From the NCBI GenBank assembly GCA_012295275.1, contig CM022677.1:2221948-2285947 (forward strand): a stretch of DNA of 64,000 nt, given 5' to 3'. The DNA comes from Chrysomallon squamiferum. Taxonomy: Eukaryota; Mollusca; Gastropoda; Neomphalida; Peltospiridae. The notes below the pieces were generated by a model. It was not told where the DNA came from. It did no database searches and saw only the letters and a list, made by a program, of their open reading frames with translations. The position numbers and the translations under genes are program-made. This document shows, piece by piece, positions 34,780-46,699 of the stretch (position 1 is its first letter; each line of letters starts with the position of its first letter).

Positions 34780-36249
34780 TTCATTATTTCCATTCTTCCA
34801 TTAGCATTGTTTCAGTCTTGTATCTGGTGTCTACATTCAATAAATTTTCTTTATCTTATGATTTTTTCTTCTTATTATTATTTGTTTATTTATTTGTTAT
34901 TCCTTTACTTCTACATTTGTTTTCTATCATAACATTATTAATCCATACAAAAAGCTGTTAATCCATACAACACACTGAGGATTTTTTTTTTTTTTTTTTA
35001 ACTCTAATTTACTCAGTCTTTTAGGTTTACTTTTACAGTAGGTCCATTATAGCATCACATATATTCATTAAGTTCAACTTTTATAAGTAAAATTAGACAA
35101 TTTTATCATCCATTAGTTTAAAGCATGTTTATCATTTCTTCATCCACATCTGTTTTCATCATCTATATTAAACTTTATTTTTTTACTTAAACAAATTCTT
35201 GTTTTTTGTTTCAGCATTTTATTTTTTTATTATTATTATTATTTTTATTAGTAGTAGTAGTATCATCATCATCATTATCATCAATCATCATCATTATCAT
35301 TATTATTATTAATGTTTACACTTATTTTCTATCATAATATCATTAATCCACACAAAAGGCTCTAATAAGACTGAGTATGTCAGCATTTTACACTAATTTA
35401 CTCAGTCTGTGACGTTTACTTTTACATTTCTCATATTTTCTGATCATACAGATAAATTAAAAAAAAAAAAATGAAACAAAATGTCTTCATTTTAATCCTC
35501 TTCATCATCATCCTTATTATTATCACATTATTACAGGACTGTAATATCTTAAATTATCTTTCTGGTTAAATTTTATTTTTAATCTTTATTTGCAGGTTGT
35601 GTTTTTGTTAAATTAGCTTGCTCACCTGGTTATTAATTTTCATGTTTTAAAATCTCTGCTAATTATTTTTGTCTAAACTAAATTAAGCCATTGCTTAATT
35701 AAATGGAGCAGAAATATTGAAATCTGTTTTTCTTAGATCTTTAAGCTTTAGCAGGAATTATTCTTTCATTATATTTGATTTTCTTATTACTGTTTGTTTT
35801 TAAAAGATGCATAGTTTTTATAAGTGATTTGTTTTTTGTTTATTTTTATTTTATTCAAATTGCAATAAATTTTTAAGTTTTTGTAAGAGAATTATCTTTC
35901 TGATCTGATCTAACTGATAGATAATTGTTATTTATTGTTAGAAAGTTGTAGAAATATCTGAGAGGGGAAGTTGCAGAGTTAAATCTATCAAGTATGTGTG
36001 AGTGTCTATAACTTTTATTTTATGTTGTTGTTATTACTGAAAAACAATCAGCATTAGTTACTTCAGAATTTTATATGTAATGTAATTATATTTGTTTTAC
36101 TTTTTATACATTATTGCCATCTTAATACAATTTATTTTTCTGTTTATTGATTTATGGTGTATTTAAAGATATTTTTATTGATCAACTTATTTTATTTATT
36201 TTTATTGATTTATTGATTTATTTATTTGCTTGTTTGTTTGTTTATCTAG
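34780..36249. other. AT-rich intron-like stretch
   Basis: No exon is supported. I looked for the first part of a CKK domain (a hydrophobic HCCLAG-type segment expected before the exon at 36250) and did not find it here. Confidence 0.5.
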
Positions 36250-37221
36250 GAGCTGGCTGAGTCTGATGTTAAACACTTTGTAATTCTGTTCTGTGACGGA
36301 GGATGTCAGTACAAGGCTTTGTGTTCTTTCACAGCAGAAACTGATGAATTATCTAAATTTGTGGTGTGGGACCTGAAGAAATACCCAATAAAATGATTCA
36401 TAGGTTTTATAAGTAAGTACATATTTAATATTTTATAAATAGTTTTGGTTATTTTTACACATTTTTATATCAATGAAATGATTTATAGGTTTTATAAGCA
36501 AGTACATATTTAATATTTTTTATTTCATACTAAATATTACCACGAATACAGAGTCTTGAAAAGGAAGTGTATTTTTATATTATTTTAAATCTGTCTTCAT
36601 CTTTATAAATTTGTACATTCATCAACATGCAACTCATTAATATAATAAATGCTTTAGCAAATAATGTTTTTACTAGTTAGTTATTTATTATTATGTTTTT
36701 TAATATAAAATGATGCCATTTTTGTTAAATATCAATACTGACTAAGTGAAATGTAGGTGTTTTTGACAAGATTTAAATATTTGTACATGTCAGTGAAAAA
36801 AAGGGTATAGCCTATAACAAGACGTTAATCAATATACTTTAGTGGATAACAGTGAAAATAAAAAATGTATAACTATATAATTTCTTATACTTAAAATTCA
36901 ATTTCTTTTCTTTTTTTCTTTTTTTGTAATTTATTAATTATCTCACTGAAATGAACTCTTAAGATTAAAATATTTCAAAAAGAATTTAAGAATGTTTCTG
37001 TGATAAGGAATTACTTAATACTAATGAGTTATTGTTTTATTTATTTATAAATTAATTAATATTATTTTGTTTTTCTCACAGATATAGTTATGTGGCTAAA
37101 AGTTTCACTGATATCAACCAAACATTTATCTGTGTCCATTGATGCTGTTGTTATTCAGAATTATCTCTGGAAGACTGGGAAACCACAGCAACATCAAAGA
37201 AAGTGTATTAGGAAGACATAG
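36250..37221 (+). pseudogene. CAMSAP-like: CAMSAP/patronin-like CKK-domain exons, frameshifted
   Basis: Exon 36250-36412 (acceptor TTATCTAG, donor GTAAGT) gives ELAESDVKHFVILFCDGGCQ, YKALCSFTAETDELSK, then after a one-base shift CGVGPEEIPNKMIHRFYK. Exon 37082-37221 (acceptor CTCACAG) continues in the correct phase with KYSYVAKSF, then after a second shift SLISTKHLSVSIDAVVIQN, YLWKTGKPQQH and a TAG. This order, with HF.ILF.D.GCQ, GxGP...MI...YKY and SVSIDA..I.N.LW, is the CKK domain of CAMSAP/patronin proteins, which binds microtubules and ends those proteins. Exon borders sit where animal CAMSAP genes have them. The first part of the domain is missing. Two indels mean a pseudogene unless they are sequencing errors. 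Confidence 0.82.
36391..36521. repeat. local duplication of the CKK exon's donor end
   Basis: AAATGATTCATAGGTTTTAT...GTACATATTTAATATTTT occurs at 36391 and again about 85 bases later (36477). The second copy has AAGCAAGTAC where the first has the true donor AAGTAAGTAC. Confidence 0.8.
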
Positions 37222-38491
37222 ATCTCACAACACACATCACCATCATCCTGACATCATCAGCAGCTACAGCAGCAGTTGACTCTTTACATCGTTGTCTTGG
37301 TTACAATTCTAAATGACAAATGTTTCACAATACCTTGTTTCAGTTCAGGTTTAATCTGCATTTTTAAAGATACTTTAAATTCAAGTATGCTGATTTTAAA
37401 TATGATAATGAAATATGATAATGAACTATGCTAATTTAAATATGCTAACTAGAACATGATAGTTTATATCAGATGATTTCAACTTTATAATAGAAATATG
37501 CCAGTGGGAAAATGTTAATTTAAATATGCCAATACAAAGATGCTTTTTTTTTCTTCTTAAAAAGCTAATTTAAAAATATGTTTATTTATTTAAATTCTTG
37601 TATATATCAAGAAATGATTAGCTTAAAATAATTAATCATTTTCAGAGCACTCAGATCTTTAATTCAGAGGATGTGAAATGAAATCTACGATGAGCCCATG
37701 ATATTTCAAATCACTGTTTGTCAGATGTAGCTGCAAGTTCTGTTATGATTATTTTCAACATGATTAATTAGGCTGCATCAAAGCTTGTCCTTTTATTTTT
37801 ATTTTTTTTATGGATTCAAAACTGATTTAATCCTATAAAAATGTGTAACTCTATTTTGCTTCTTAATTATAAATGACTTATTTATTTAAATAAAAAGTAA
37901 TGTGTTTTATAACTATGGAATTTTCCAGTTGTCTTTCATGATGAATTTATGTTCTATAGTGCTAAATGTTAAAGAAGAGAAAATTTCAAAGTAAAACTTG
38001 TGTAAAAGTAAAGTGTATTGATTCAGATCTGAAGTTTCATTTCACTGTCATATTATTTGCATCCATAATGGATGCATAATGAATATTCATAACTACAGAT
38101 TATATATAAAACACTTTATTTTTTAAAAGTATTTTAGTTACCAAGTTAGAAACTAAACCATATAGAAATCTCTAAAACATATAATTTTGAATTATTTTAG
38201 ATTGATAATAATATTAAGTACATTAATCTAAAAAACAATGTTATATGTTATATAGGTGGAGAAATATTAGACTAGCTGTTTCAAAAAACGTGGTATATGT
38301 AGTTATAAGTACATAATAACAACAACAAAATAATGAAAAAAATAAATAAATAAAAAGACAAACAAACAACAGCAAATATAATCCTCTCCTTTAGGTCAGC
38401 TGGGAATAATTTAAGTGTGTGTTTTACACTGAATGTGTTGCATGAAGGAAATGTTTCTTGTAACAACCCTGCACTCTCCATGTTTACAGTT
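37222..38491. other. 3' flank of the CKK fragment
   Basis: AT-rich, no gene. It probably includes an old 3' untranslated region: a less AT-rich stretch to about 37310, then several AATAAA-like sites, for example near 37888. Confidence 0.4.
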
Positions 38492-38950
38492 TTATGGTGT
38501 TGAACACACAGTTAAGTAGAGAACTGTACACTCCACAGTCTTTGTCACAAAGCTGATTTCAATGAGATATAAATGTTTATCATTATAACTATTAAAGTTA
38601 TGGTGTTGAACACACAGTTAAGTACAGAACTGTTCACTCCACAGTCTTTGTCACAAAGCTGATTTCAATGAGATATAAATGTTTATCATTATAACTATTA
38701 AAGTTATGGTGTTGAACACACAGTTAAGTAGAGAACTGTACACTCCACAGTCTTTGTCACAAAGCTGATTTCAATGAGATATAAATGTTTATCATTATAA
38801 CTATTAAAGTTAGATATTGAACAAAGTTAATGGAGAACTGTACACTCCACAGTCTTTGTCACAAAGCTGATTTCAATGAGATATAAAAATCATTATAACT
38901 ATTAAAGTTATGGTGTTGGACATACAGTTAAGTAGAGAACTGTACACTAA
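38492..38950. repeat. 106-bp tandem repeat, about 4.4 copies
   Basis: Unit starts at 38492, 38598 and 38704 are 106 apart. The fourth (38810) is shortened, and the fifth (38908) stops after about 43 bases. Units share GGTGTTGAACACACAGTTAA, ACTCCACAGTCTTTGTC and GATTTCAATGAGATATAAA. Confidence 0.93.
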
Positions 38951-39234
38951 AGAACGTTCTTTAGCTGTTTTACTTAGATGACAATTCTTATTTACCATTC
39001 TGATAACAGTGTTTACAGGTTTATAATAGGAAAGGTTAGGTTTAGGGGTAATTTAAAAAAAAAAAATAGATTTATGATTATGATTAGCAGTTTCCTCCTT
39101 AGTTAGATTTATATTTAAATATCTAGTTATATCAAAAGGCCTTTCAAATGAAACTCTTTTGATCAGTGTTAGGATACATTTTTATTGTATTTCAATAAAT
39201 ACTTATTTTTATCATATTGCAACAAACAAGTTTA

Positions 39235-39330
39235 TAGCTCGGGTTAGGATGGGGTTAGGGGTAGATCTAGGACTAGGGCTAGGATCAGGCTTAGGTTTAC
39301 GTTTAGATCTAGGAGTAGGTTTAGTAGCTA
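39235..39330. repeat. degenerate GGTTAG-type hexamer array
   Basis: Six-base periodic GGTTAG, GATCTAG, GACTAG, GGCTAG and GGTTTA units, with a related GGTTAGGTTTAGGGG at about 39036. It resembles diverged telomere-type TTAGGG sequence or a hexamer minisatellite. The Gly-Leu open frame over it is a by-product. Confidence 0.6.
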
Positions 39331-39426
39331 TTTATTTGAAGAGAATTAACAAATAAAACTTTGAAATTTTTGTATCTGTATGTGTGTGTCTATGGACATA
39401 TATAAATATGTATGTATGTGTGCATA

Positions 39427-39467
39427 TATATATATATATATTAGTATATATATATATATTAGTATAT

Positions 39468-39515
<48 letters not shown>

Positions 39516-39538
39516 ACATATATACATATATGTATATA
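39427..39538. repeat. (TA)n(CA)n(TA)n compound microsatellite
   Basis: Alternating TA, CA and TACATA blocks. Confidence 0.9.
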
Positions 39539-39604
39539 GTTTAGGATTTTGAATATTTTCTGTTGTATGTACGGCTGAACAGACTCTGCACACAGACAAT
39601 ATTT

Positions 39605-39725
39605 GTGAACGCACTGGTAGGACAAAGTCCAATCACAACCTCACAAACCCGTCAGGTGCCGCTGACAAGACTTGAACGTGTGACACCCATTCACCCGCAC
39701 TCCGAAGGCGGACAACGTTACCGTA
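39605..39725 (-). repeat. tRNA-related SINE-like fragment
   Basis: On the minus strand: GGTAACGTTGTCCGCCTTCG, a possible anticodon stem (CCGC...GCGG), and CACGTTCAAGTCTTGTC as a B-box-like element, followed by CACCTGACGGGTTTGTGAGG. This patch is far richer in CpG than its surroundings. It looks like the tRNA-like head and conserved body of a SINE. An actual tRNA is unlikely because the T-arm does not pair well. Confidence 0.5.
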
Positions 39726-39739
39726 TGTTTGTGTGTGTT

Positions 39740-42700
39740 TGTGTTCATGTATGCATATATACATATAAAATATATATGTGTGTGTGTCTGTAGATAAAGA
39801 GATGGGTAGATAAAAAAAATAGAAATATATATATAAAGAGAGAGAGAGAGACAGACAGAGACGGACAGACAGACAGAGAGAGTCCATGTCTAAAGAGCAG
39901 AATAGAAAGAAGAAAATGAAGTAGAATAGATGAGTGCACTTGCACCACTGTACTACACTGATATTATACACATTAATTATATTTCACATACAGACAGACA
40001 TATAGACAGGTGAACATTGATAAACAATGTAAATAGTTTTAAAATATAAATGAAATAATGACTGAAGAATTTAATTTTTATCAGGAAAATATTTTATTGC
40101 AGTTTTGTTTTATTACACTGGAGTATGTAGAAATATATTTTAAATATCACAACTTCATTAGAAATAAACTACTTTACAAAATAAAAGAATATATATAACA
40201 TGGGGGAATATTTCAAAAGTAAAATTTATTTTGTAATTTAGCATGTTTAAACTATAAAGTAATTCATAATAAAATAAATAACTTCTTTATTTATTATTAT
40301 TTTCTTTAATGCAAAAGTAAAATAAACAAATTAACAAATTAAATAAAAACACTACTATAAAAAAAAAAAAAAAAAAAGTAAATAAAGTAAAGAAATTAAG
40401 TAAATCAATTACTTTAAAAAAAATATATTTTAAAGAAGAAGTAAATAAATTTATTACTTTAAATAAATAACTCATTTTCTGTTTATGTATCAGTTCGTGT
40501 AAGGAAAGAAATGTCTGTACTGCTGAGATTCATACACGTAATAGGTGAACCCATTCTCTGTGTCTGTATATATGTAATATGTATGCATATATTTATGGTT
40601 GATAACCTTTTTTTTTTTTTGCTGGCATTCTTGAAACATGGCAGAAACTTTTTTTTTTTTTTTTTTTTTCTGCTGTTGTTGTTGTTCAAATATGGATATT
40701 GTTAAAAAAAAAGCTCTAATCGTTAACCAAAATTAACTACTTTATACTTTATTTCTGTAATGTAATTTTATATATATATATAAATTATAAATTAGATATT
40801 ATTTGCAGTATTTGTATTATTATTTTATTACATATATCCAGGAGTTACTTATTTTAAATTAAAACATCTTATGGCCAGTGTTCTTTCTGAGTCATCAAGT
40901 GTGGTTTATGAATGTGTGAAAACTGGTTAAATCATGTTCTTTCTGTGTTTTATGACTTACAGAAAGGATTTATATAAACGAATATCACTGAAATTTATCA
41001 CATTTGTTCCATTGACAAAAGAAATGCTGCTATTAGACAAAATACAAACTATTTATTGTTCTGTACAGCTGTATTTTCAATAGATTCACTCTTCCAAGAA
41101 TTTATAATAGCATCTGAAGAAATAAGAAATCAAATCTTTTGTCATAAAAGTTATTTTTGTACACAGATTATTTTAAACTGTTTATTTCCTGTTATTCTAA
41201 AATAATTAGATTCTTTGTAAAAAAAATGGGTAGATCATATCAGCATTCATGACCATACAATGTATTCATTAATGTGATTGCAACTGTAACATTTTCAATT
41301 GATTCTAAATACAGTTTTCAGTTTAGCTAGCCAAAATCTTTACTGCATTTATCTAATTTTTTTATTTTAATAATCTTTCAATAGTTTTCTTAAGTCATAA
41401 ATAACATCTAATTGATAATTTATACATAAACTGGTGTTTCCAGATGAACCTTCCTTTGTGAGTCTAAAATATTAGACTCGCATTATCTTTGTAAACAGTA
41501 TAATGTCCAGTGAATTTAAACTTTTTATATGGATGGTTCATTGAATTTTTTATATATTGCCTTGAAAGAATGTTGGTGTGAAATGCTTTAAGTTAAAATG
41601 GTAGAAAAACACTATTCACTCTTTATAACAGAACAATAAAAAAAATGTAAGTTGGTCTTCTTTGTACTGAACCAGTGATACTGATTTAAGCATTTCCACA
41701 GACACTTCTAGAAGATTCAGAAATAAAATGATTGAAAACTTCTTCATATAAAAATAGAAATATCACCATGTGCATAATTTTAAACTGACAAAATAATTCA
41801 AATTGCATGTTCAATGTTTAAAGATGGCTGCCTAAAGGTATCATAATTACAAAAGCGTGTATCTTAAGTTCGGATTAATATTGTAAAATACATAAGAAAT
41901 TTACTCTCCTATTAAAAACAAATAATAATAAAAAATAATAAATCTGCAGGAAAATTCAGCTAACAATCACAGTGAGACTAGCATCAGCTGCAGCATCAGG
42001 CTTCTGTCATGTTTCATTGTAGTTTCAAGGGCAGCTCTCTGTTCTCTCATGATACTTAACTGAAATTCAGCTTCTCTGATATTTGCTCATTGCTTCAAGG
42101 ACAAGCCTATTTTGATTAGCTTTAAGTTAATATTATGTATCAAGACATTTTTGTGTCGCCTAGCATCAGAAAAATTACATTTTGTTACTGAACTTTTAAA
42201 GTAATCTAGCCATTAATAGCAGTTTACAACTACCATTTACCTATTTAATTGTGTTAGACTTTTTTCAACTTGTTTTCTTATTACTTTTTTTTTTTTTAAT
42301 GTAGAATATTAGGAAATCTTCATGAAATGCATTACAAAAAAGAAGGAATATTAATCAATATTAACAATATTAACAATATTAACAATATTTTGTTTTTCTG
42401 TCACACAGTTTCTGGTTTGTTTCCTGGCACTAGACAGATCCAGTAAAAGGCAAACAGAAGATTCTGTAATTAACTATTACTTATTATAAACTTATTTGCA
42501 GTAAACAGTAGATCCTTTGCTCCCCCTTTGAAAAATAATCATAAAGCTAAATATGTAACAATAGTTAAGAGGAGAACTGTACAAACATCTAGAAGAATAT
42601 GACAGATAATGGTACCTGAAATGTGTGCATTAAGTGTATGTGAGGGATTGAACTAAAACATCCACTGTGATCTTTGGTTTCACTAAAAATACATAAACAC

Positions 42701-42780
42701 CACTGAGGTTCAGGTTTATTTCTCGTTGTTTAGAATTAAAGTACCTGGGAGCTGGAAGACACCTGGGATGTTTATAAACA
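39740..42780. other. AT-rich non-coding stretch
   Basis: No supported gene. Contains a GA/GACA-rich tract at 39836-39881, poly-A at 40359-40377, poly-T tracts near 40609-40669, and a less AT-rich island at 41940-42120 with no clear frame. Confidence 0.5.
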
Positions 42781-42782
42781 CA

Positions 42783-43500
42783 GTCACTGAGACTATCTTA
42801 ACAAAAGCAAGACAGTAGTGGTCTGTCAGTATTGTTCAGGTGTATGGGATGTTGTCACTGAGACTGTCTTAACAAAAACAAGATAGTAATGGTCTGTCAG
42901 TATTGTTCAGGTGTGTGGGATGTTGTCACTGAGACTATCTTAACAAAAACAAGACAGTAATGGTCTGTCAGTATTGTTCAGGTGTGTGGGATGTTGTCAC
43001 TGAGACTATCTTAACAAAAACAAGACAGTAATGGTCTGTCAGTATTGTTCAGGTGTGTGGGATGTTGTCACTGAGACTATCTTAACAAAAACAAGACAGT
43101 AGTGGTCTGTCAGTATTGTTCAGGTGTGTGGGATGTTGTCACTGAGACTATCTTAACAAAAACAAGACAGTAGTGGTCTGTCAGTATTGTTCAGGTGTAT
43201 GGGATGTTGTCACTGAGACTATCTTAACAAAAACAAGACAGTACTGGTATGTCAGTATTGTTCAGGTGTATGGGATGTTGTCACTGAGACTATCTTAACA
43301 AAAACAAGACAGTACTGGTATGTCAGTATTGTTCAGGTGTATGGGATGTTGTCACTGAGACTATCTTAACAAAAACAAGACAGTAGTGGCTGTCAGTATT
43401 GTTCAGGTGTGTGGGATGTTGTCACTGAGACTATCTTAACAAAAACAAGACAGTAGTGGCTGTCAGTATTGTTCAGGTGTGTGGGATGTTGCTACTGTGA
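42783..43500. repeat. 71-bp minisatellite, about 10 copies
   Basis: Units start at 42783, 42854, 42925, 42996, 43067, 43138, 43209, 43280, 43351 and 43421. They share GTCACTGAGACTATCTTAAC, AAAAACAAGACAGTA and TGTCAGTATTGTTCAGGTGT. One unit is a base shorter. Variants (TGTATGGG or TGTGTGGG; AGTAGT, AGTAAT or AGTACT) occur in neighbouring blocks. Confidence 0.95.
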
Positions 43501-44021
43501 CTGGGGTGAAAGGCAGCTCAGCACAGAAGACAGAACATCTGGCAAGAGAGAGATGTTTGAGTCAATTCTATTCATTTTATTATACATTGTCTATAATATT
43601 ATACTAGCATCATTAACTGAAAGAATGTAATGAACAAAGAACTTGTGTGGATTCTATGGGAGACAATCCTAACTTATTACAAATAAGAACTAAAATTTAT
43701 CATCCAGCAGTGAATAAGAGGAGAAATATTTCCAAGAAAAACTCCTACAATTAACAAATCATCACATAAAAAAATAAAAAATAAAATAAAAAAATAATAA
43801 ATAAATAAAAAATGAGAGGAATCAAAACAGAAACAGTTTTTATTTCAGTATTAAAAGTAGGAATCAGTAAAATGCCAAAATAAAAATATTGACATATACT
43901 ATAGTTCTGGCAAAATGTCACGTTTTTCACACAAGAGTAATCCTCTTCTGATTTACAGAGAGCTCACAGGCACCTTTCTTTCTAGAGGTTCATGTCTTTT
44001 TCCTGAAAAAAAAAAAAATTA

Positions 44022-44028
<7 letters not shown>

Positions 44029-44093
<65 letters not shown>

Positions 44094-44095
44094 TT
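44029..44095. repeat. (AAT)n then (ATT)n microsatellite
   Basis: AAT units turn into ATT units near 44075, giving an inverted pair. Confidence 0.92.
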
Positions 44096-44317
44096 CAAAT
44101 GAGATGATTGAAAATAAGTAAAATTCACTTCATGCAGAACCATGAGATTTGTACGAGTCTGGTTGTTTACTGATGGGGATGGGTGAGTCTGGTCATTCAC
44201 TTCTAGGGGCAAGGAGTCTTATCGTCCAGTGCTGGGTTTTACTGGTCATCCATTGGCTGGGGGGGGTCTGATCATCTGCTGTTGGAGAAGGGAGAGTCTG
44301 GTGAGGGTTGTCTTCTT

Positions 44318-44452
44318 TCACTCTTTGGTGTGATTATCTTCGTGCTGCAGATACTGAAAGGTCTGTGTGGTCTGTCTGTACACATGAGCTGTTTCCTCTG
44401 CATCCTCCACACCCAAAATATGAGGCTGAGTGTCTGAAATGCTGGACACCTG
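44318..44452 (-). other. candidate terminal exon, unknown gene
   Basis: Minus strand, after ACTAG: 44 open codons and a TGA (QVSSISDTQPHILGVEDAEE, then TAHVYRQTTQTFQYLQHED, then NHTKE). Acidic, ordinary codon use, and no repeat content, unlike the surroundings. The acceptor lacks a pyrimidine tract. Bases 44453-44620 just upstream hold a second coding-like block in another frame (SSTSESLVESPEEH, then LTPFSVHLFSDKWKSEKYK). Not recognised. Confidence 0.4.
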
Positions 44453-45458
44453 CTAGTGACAGTTTTATATTTTTCTGACTTCCACTTGTCACTGAACAGA
44501 TGTACTGAGAATGGAGTCAGATGTTCTTCTGGTGACTCCACAAGACTTTCAGAAGTGGACGATTGTCTCACTGTCATCAGTCAAGTCTTGCCTTGGTCTA
44601 CATGGGCTTCTTCCCACTGAAACCAAACAACAAAGTTGAACCGGTAAGTTGCAAATACAGAATTCAGGGAATTTGCTGATTAAAATCACTGTTAGGCACA
44701 CCAACCTTGACATGAGGCAAAAATAAAGCAGACTTGGCTGCAGAAACTGACTTTTCATTACCCCTGATACCAATATGACTGAGTATCTCAGAATATTAAT
44801 AAGAATAATAATAATTAAAAAAAATACTAATTATGTAATAGAAATAAAATAATATAAAACACATGAAAATTGTTTTTATATCATCAAAGGACACTTTAAC
44901 TATGAATGAATTCTTTATCTGAACATTATCAATGTTTGATGTAACCATGAACTGTATCATTTTGTAAAACAAAAATTACTTATTTGTGATCATAATTACA
45001 TAAAAAGAGATACTACAGCAGAAGTAGATTCCCATCACAGAACTTAACCAGCTGATATGTGAAACATTTACCACCATGTTTTGGTTATTATCTCTGTTTT
45101 AAATGTAAGAAGCATAAATAAACTCAAAGGAAGGGAAACAACTGAGAATTTATAACAATAACTAAATCAGTTTAACTGTAAGAAACACAAACAAACATAA
45201 AGGAAGGGAAAGAACTGAACATTTATAACAAAAAATGTAACTGGTTCATTACTGGTTTCTGTTGACTACAAATGTTTATCTCAATAAAATAACTCGCAGT
45301 AGAAATGTGTGTCAGACATATACATTTCAAATTATATATGACCTATAAATGTAATAAACAGCTTGAAGTAGCTTTTAACTGAATGTAATTATGTGTATGT
45401 GTGTGTGTGAGTGTGTAAAAAGAAACATCACAGCATCTTACTTGAGATTATGTCTTCT

Positions 45459-45617
45459 TCACTCATTCCCATCAGAAATGATCACTGTAATCATCAGAGC
45501 TGTCATGTTGTGGTGTAACAAGACTTTGTCCTTGTGTGCTTGCTGCTCCTTACAAGTCTGATCCTCATCTGACCCAGTCTGAACTGTTTTGTTACAGTAT
45601 TGTTCTAAACCCAGGAT
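45459..45617 (-). other. candidate exon, unknown gene
   Basis: Minus strand: acceptor TTTTTCTTAG, then 52 open codons and a TGA (ILGLEQYCNKTVQTGSDEDQ, then TCKEQQAHKDKVLLHHN, then MTALMITVIISDGNE). An alternative frame near the end reads HDSSDDYSDHF. A GTAAGA donor lies downstream at about 45445. The Glu/Asp/Gln-rich composition is typical of a linker. No family recognised. Confidence 0.4.
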
Positions 45618-46376
45618 CTAAGAAAAATATCTTTCATAACAGCAACATACATGAACACTGATCTTATATAAAAGCCAAAAAGAAAGAGAAAAAAAAAGAA
45701 ATGTTTGATATAAATACCTCTAGTGGGTCATCCAAATGTCACATCACAATTCAACTCTGGATAAGGAATTTCAATAAATGATTTTTTCACTTTTTATACA
45801 TTGCAAAAGTATAATGAAGAAATATGAGAATTATTACAAGTTATTACAATATTTATATAGAACAACAACTACAAAAGAAACCCAACAACATAGAAACAAA
45901 TGCGAATATTAAGAATGTGCACATGATCTGCTGATGAAACCAGGTTACAAATAGAAAAAATAATACTTTATTGTAAATTGGAAGTTTTATTATAACAATT
46001 AGTGAGAACATATTCACACAAACTAAGTTTAACTCAATTACTGACACATGTAAGAACATAAAGAGAAAGAACTTTACCTACACAAATTAATGTGTCAAAC
46101 AGTTTCAAGATTCTAACCTAAAATATATTAGAAAAACAACATGAAACACACACACACACACACACACAACCAACCACTCCTTGAAAAAACTTGCCTTATC
46201 AGACACATCTACATCAGCTTCCATCTGCAGTAGTGACCAGTCACTTTCAATTTACCTAAACACAGAACAGATTAAGATACTGCAATATCAGTGTCAAACT
46301 AATGTTATGTAAGAATGAGTTATTTTGTAATCTCTTCAGGTAGTAAAATAAGCTACTTTGTACTATGGATTAGACC

Positions 46377-46697
46377 AATGACAACTTACAGTAAAACCCC
46401 CTTCTGCCCTGAAATTGAGTTTTGTGACACAAATGTCTCTGCAGTTCCTAAGACTATTCACTACTATCGCTTAGTCTACATGTACTGATTTATGTCACGG
46501 CTTTTAGTTCTGTCTGTAAAATGAAGATTAATGTTGCCAATGACAACTTATAGTTACACCCCCTAGTAAATACCCTACTGCCCTTGAACCAAGAATTGTG
46601 ATGTAAATGTCTATGCATTTTCTAAATTCACTCTTATTATGGATTAGTCTACTTACAATGGTTTATGTCACAGCATTTAGTTCTGTCTGTAGGCCAC
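46377..46697. repeat. diverged tandem duplication, about 160 bp
   Basis: The two halves begin CAATGACAACTTACAGTAAA (46377) and CAATGACAACTTATAGTTAC (46538). Both end in TTAGTTCTGTCTGTA. Many substitutions and small indels: an old duplication. No open frame spans it. Confidence 0.75.
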
Positions 46698-46699
46698 AA

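Noticed and set aside
38492-38950. Considered as a clustered regularly interspaced array
   Set aside because: Units are contiguous 106-bp tandem repeats with no unique spacers, and the genome is eukaryotic.
39633-39971. 112-codon minus-strand frame
   Set aside because: Crosses a SINE-like patch, GA and CA microsatellites and T-rich sequence; no coherent protein.
44272-44577. 101-codon minus-strand frame starting MTVRQSSTSESLVES
   Set aside because: Accepted only in part: the first third looks coding, but the rest is better explained by another frame (44318-44452), so the single long frame is not a gene.
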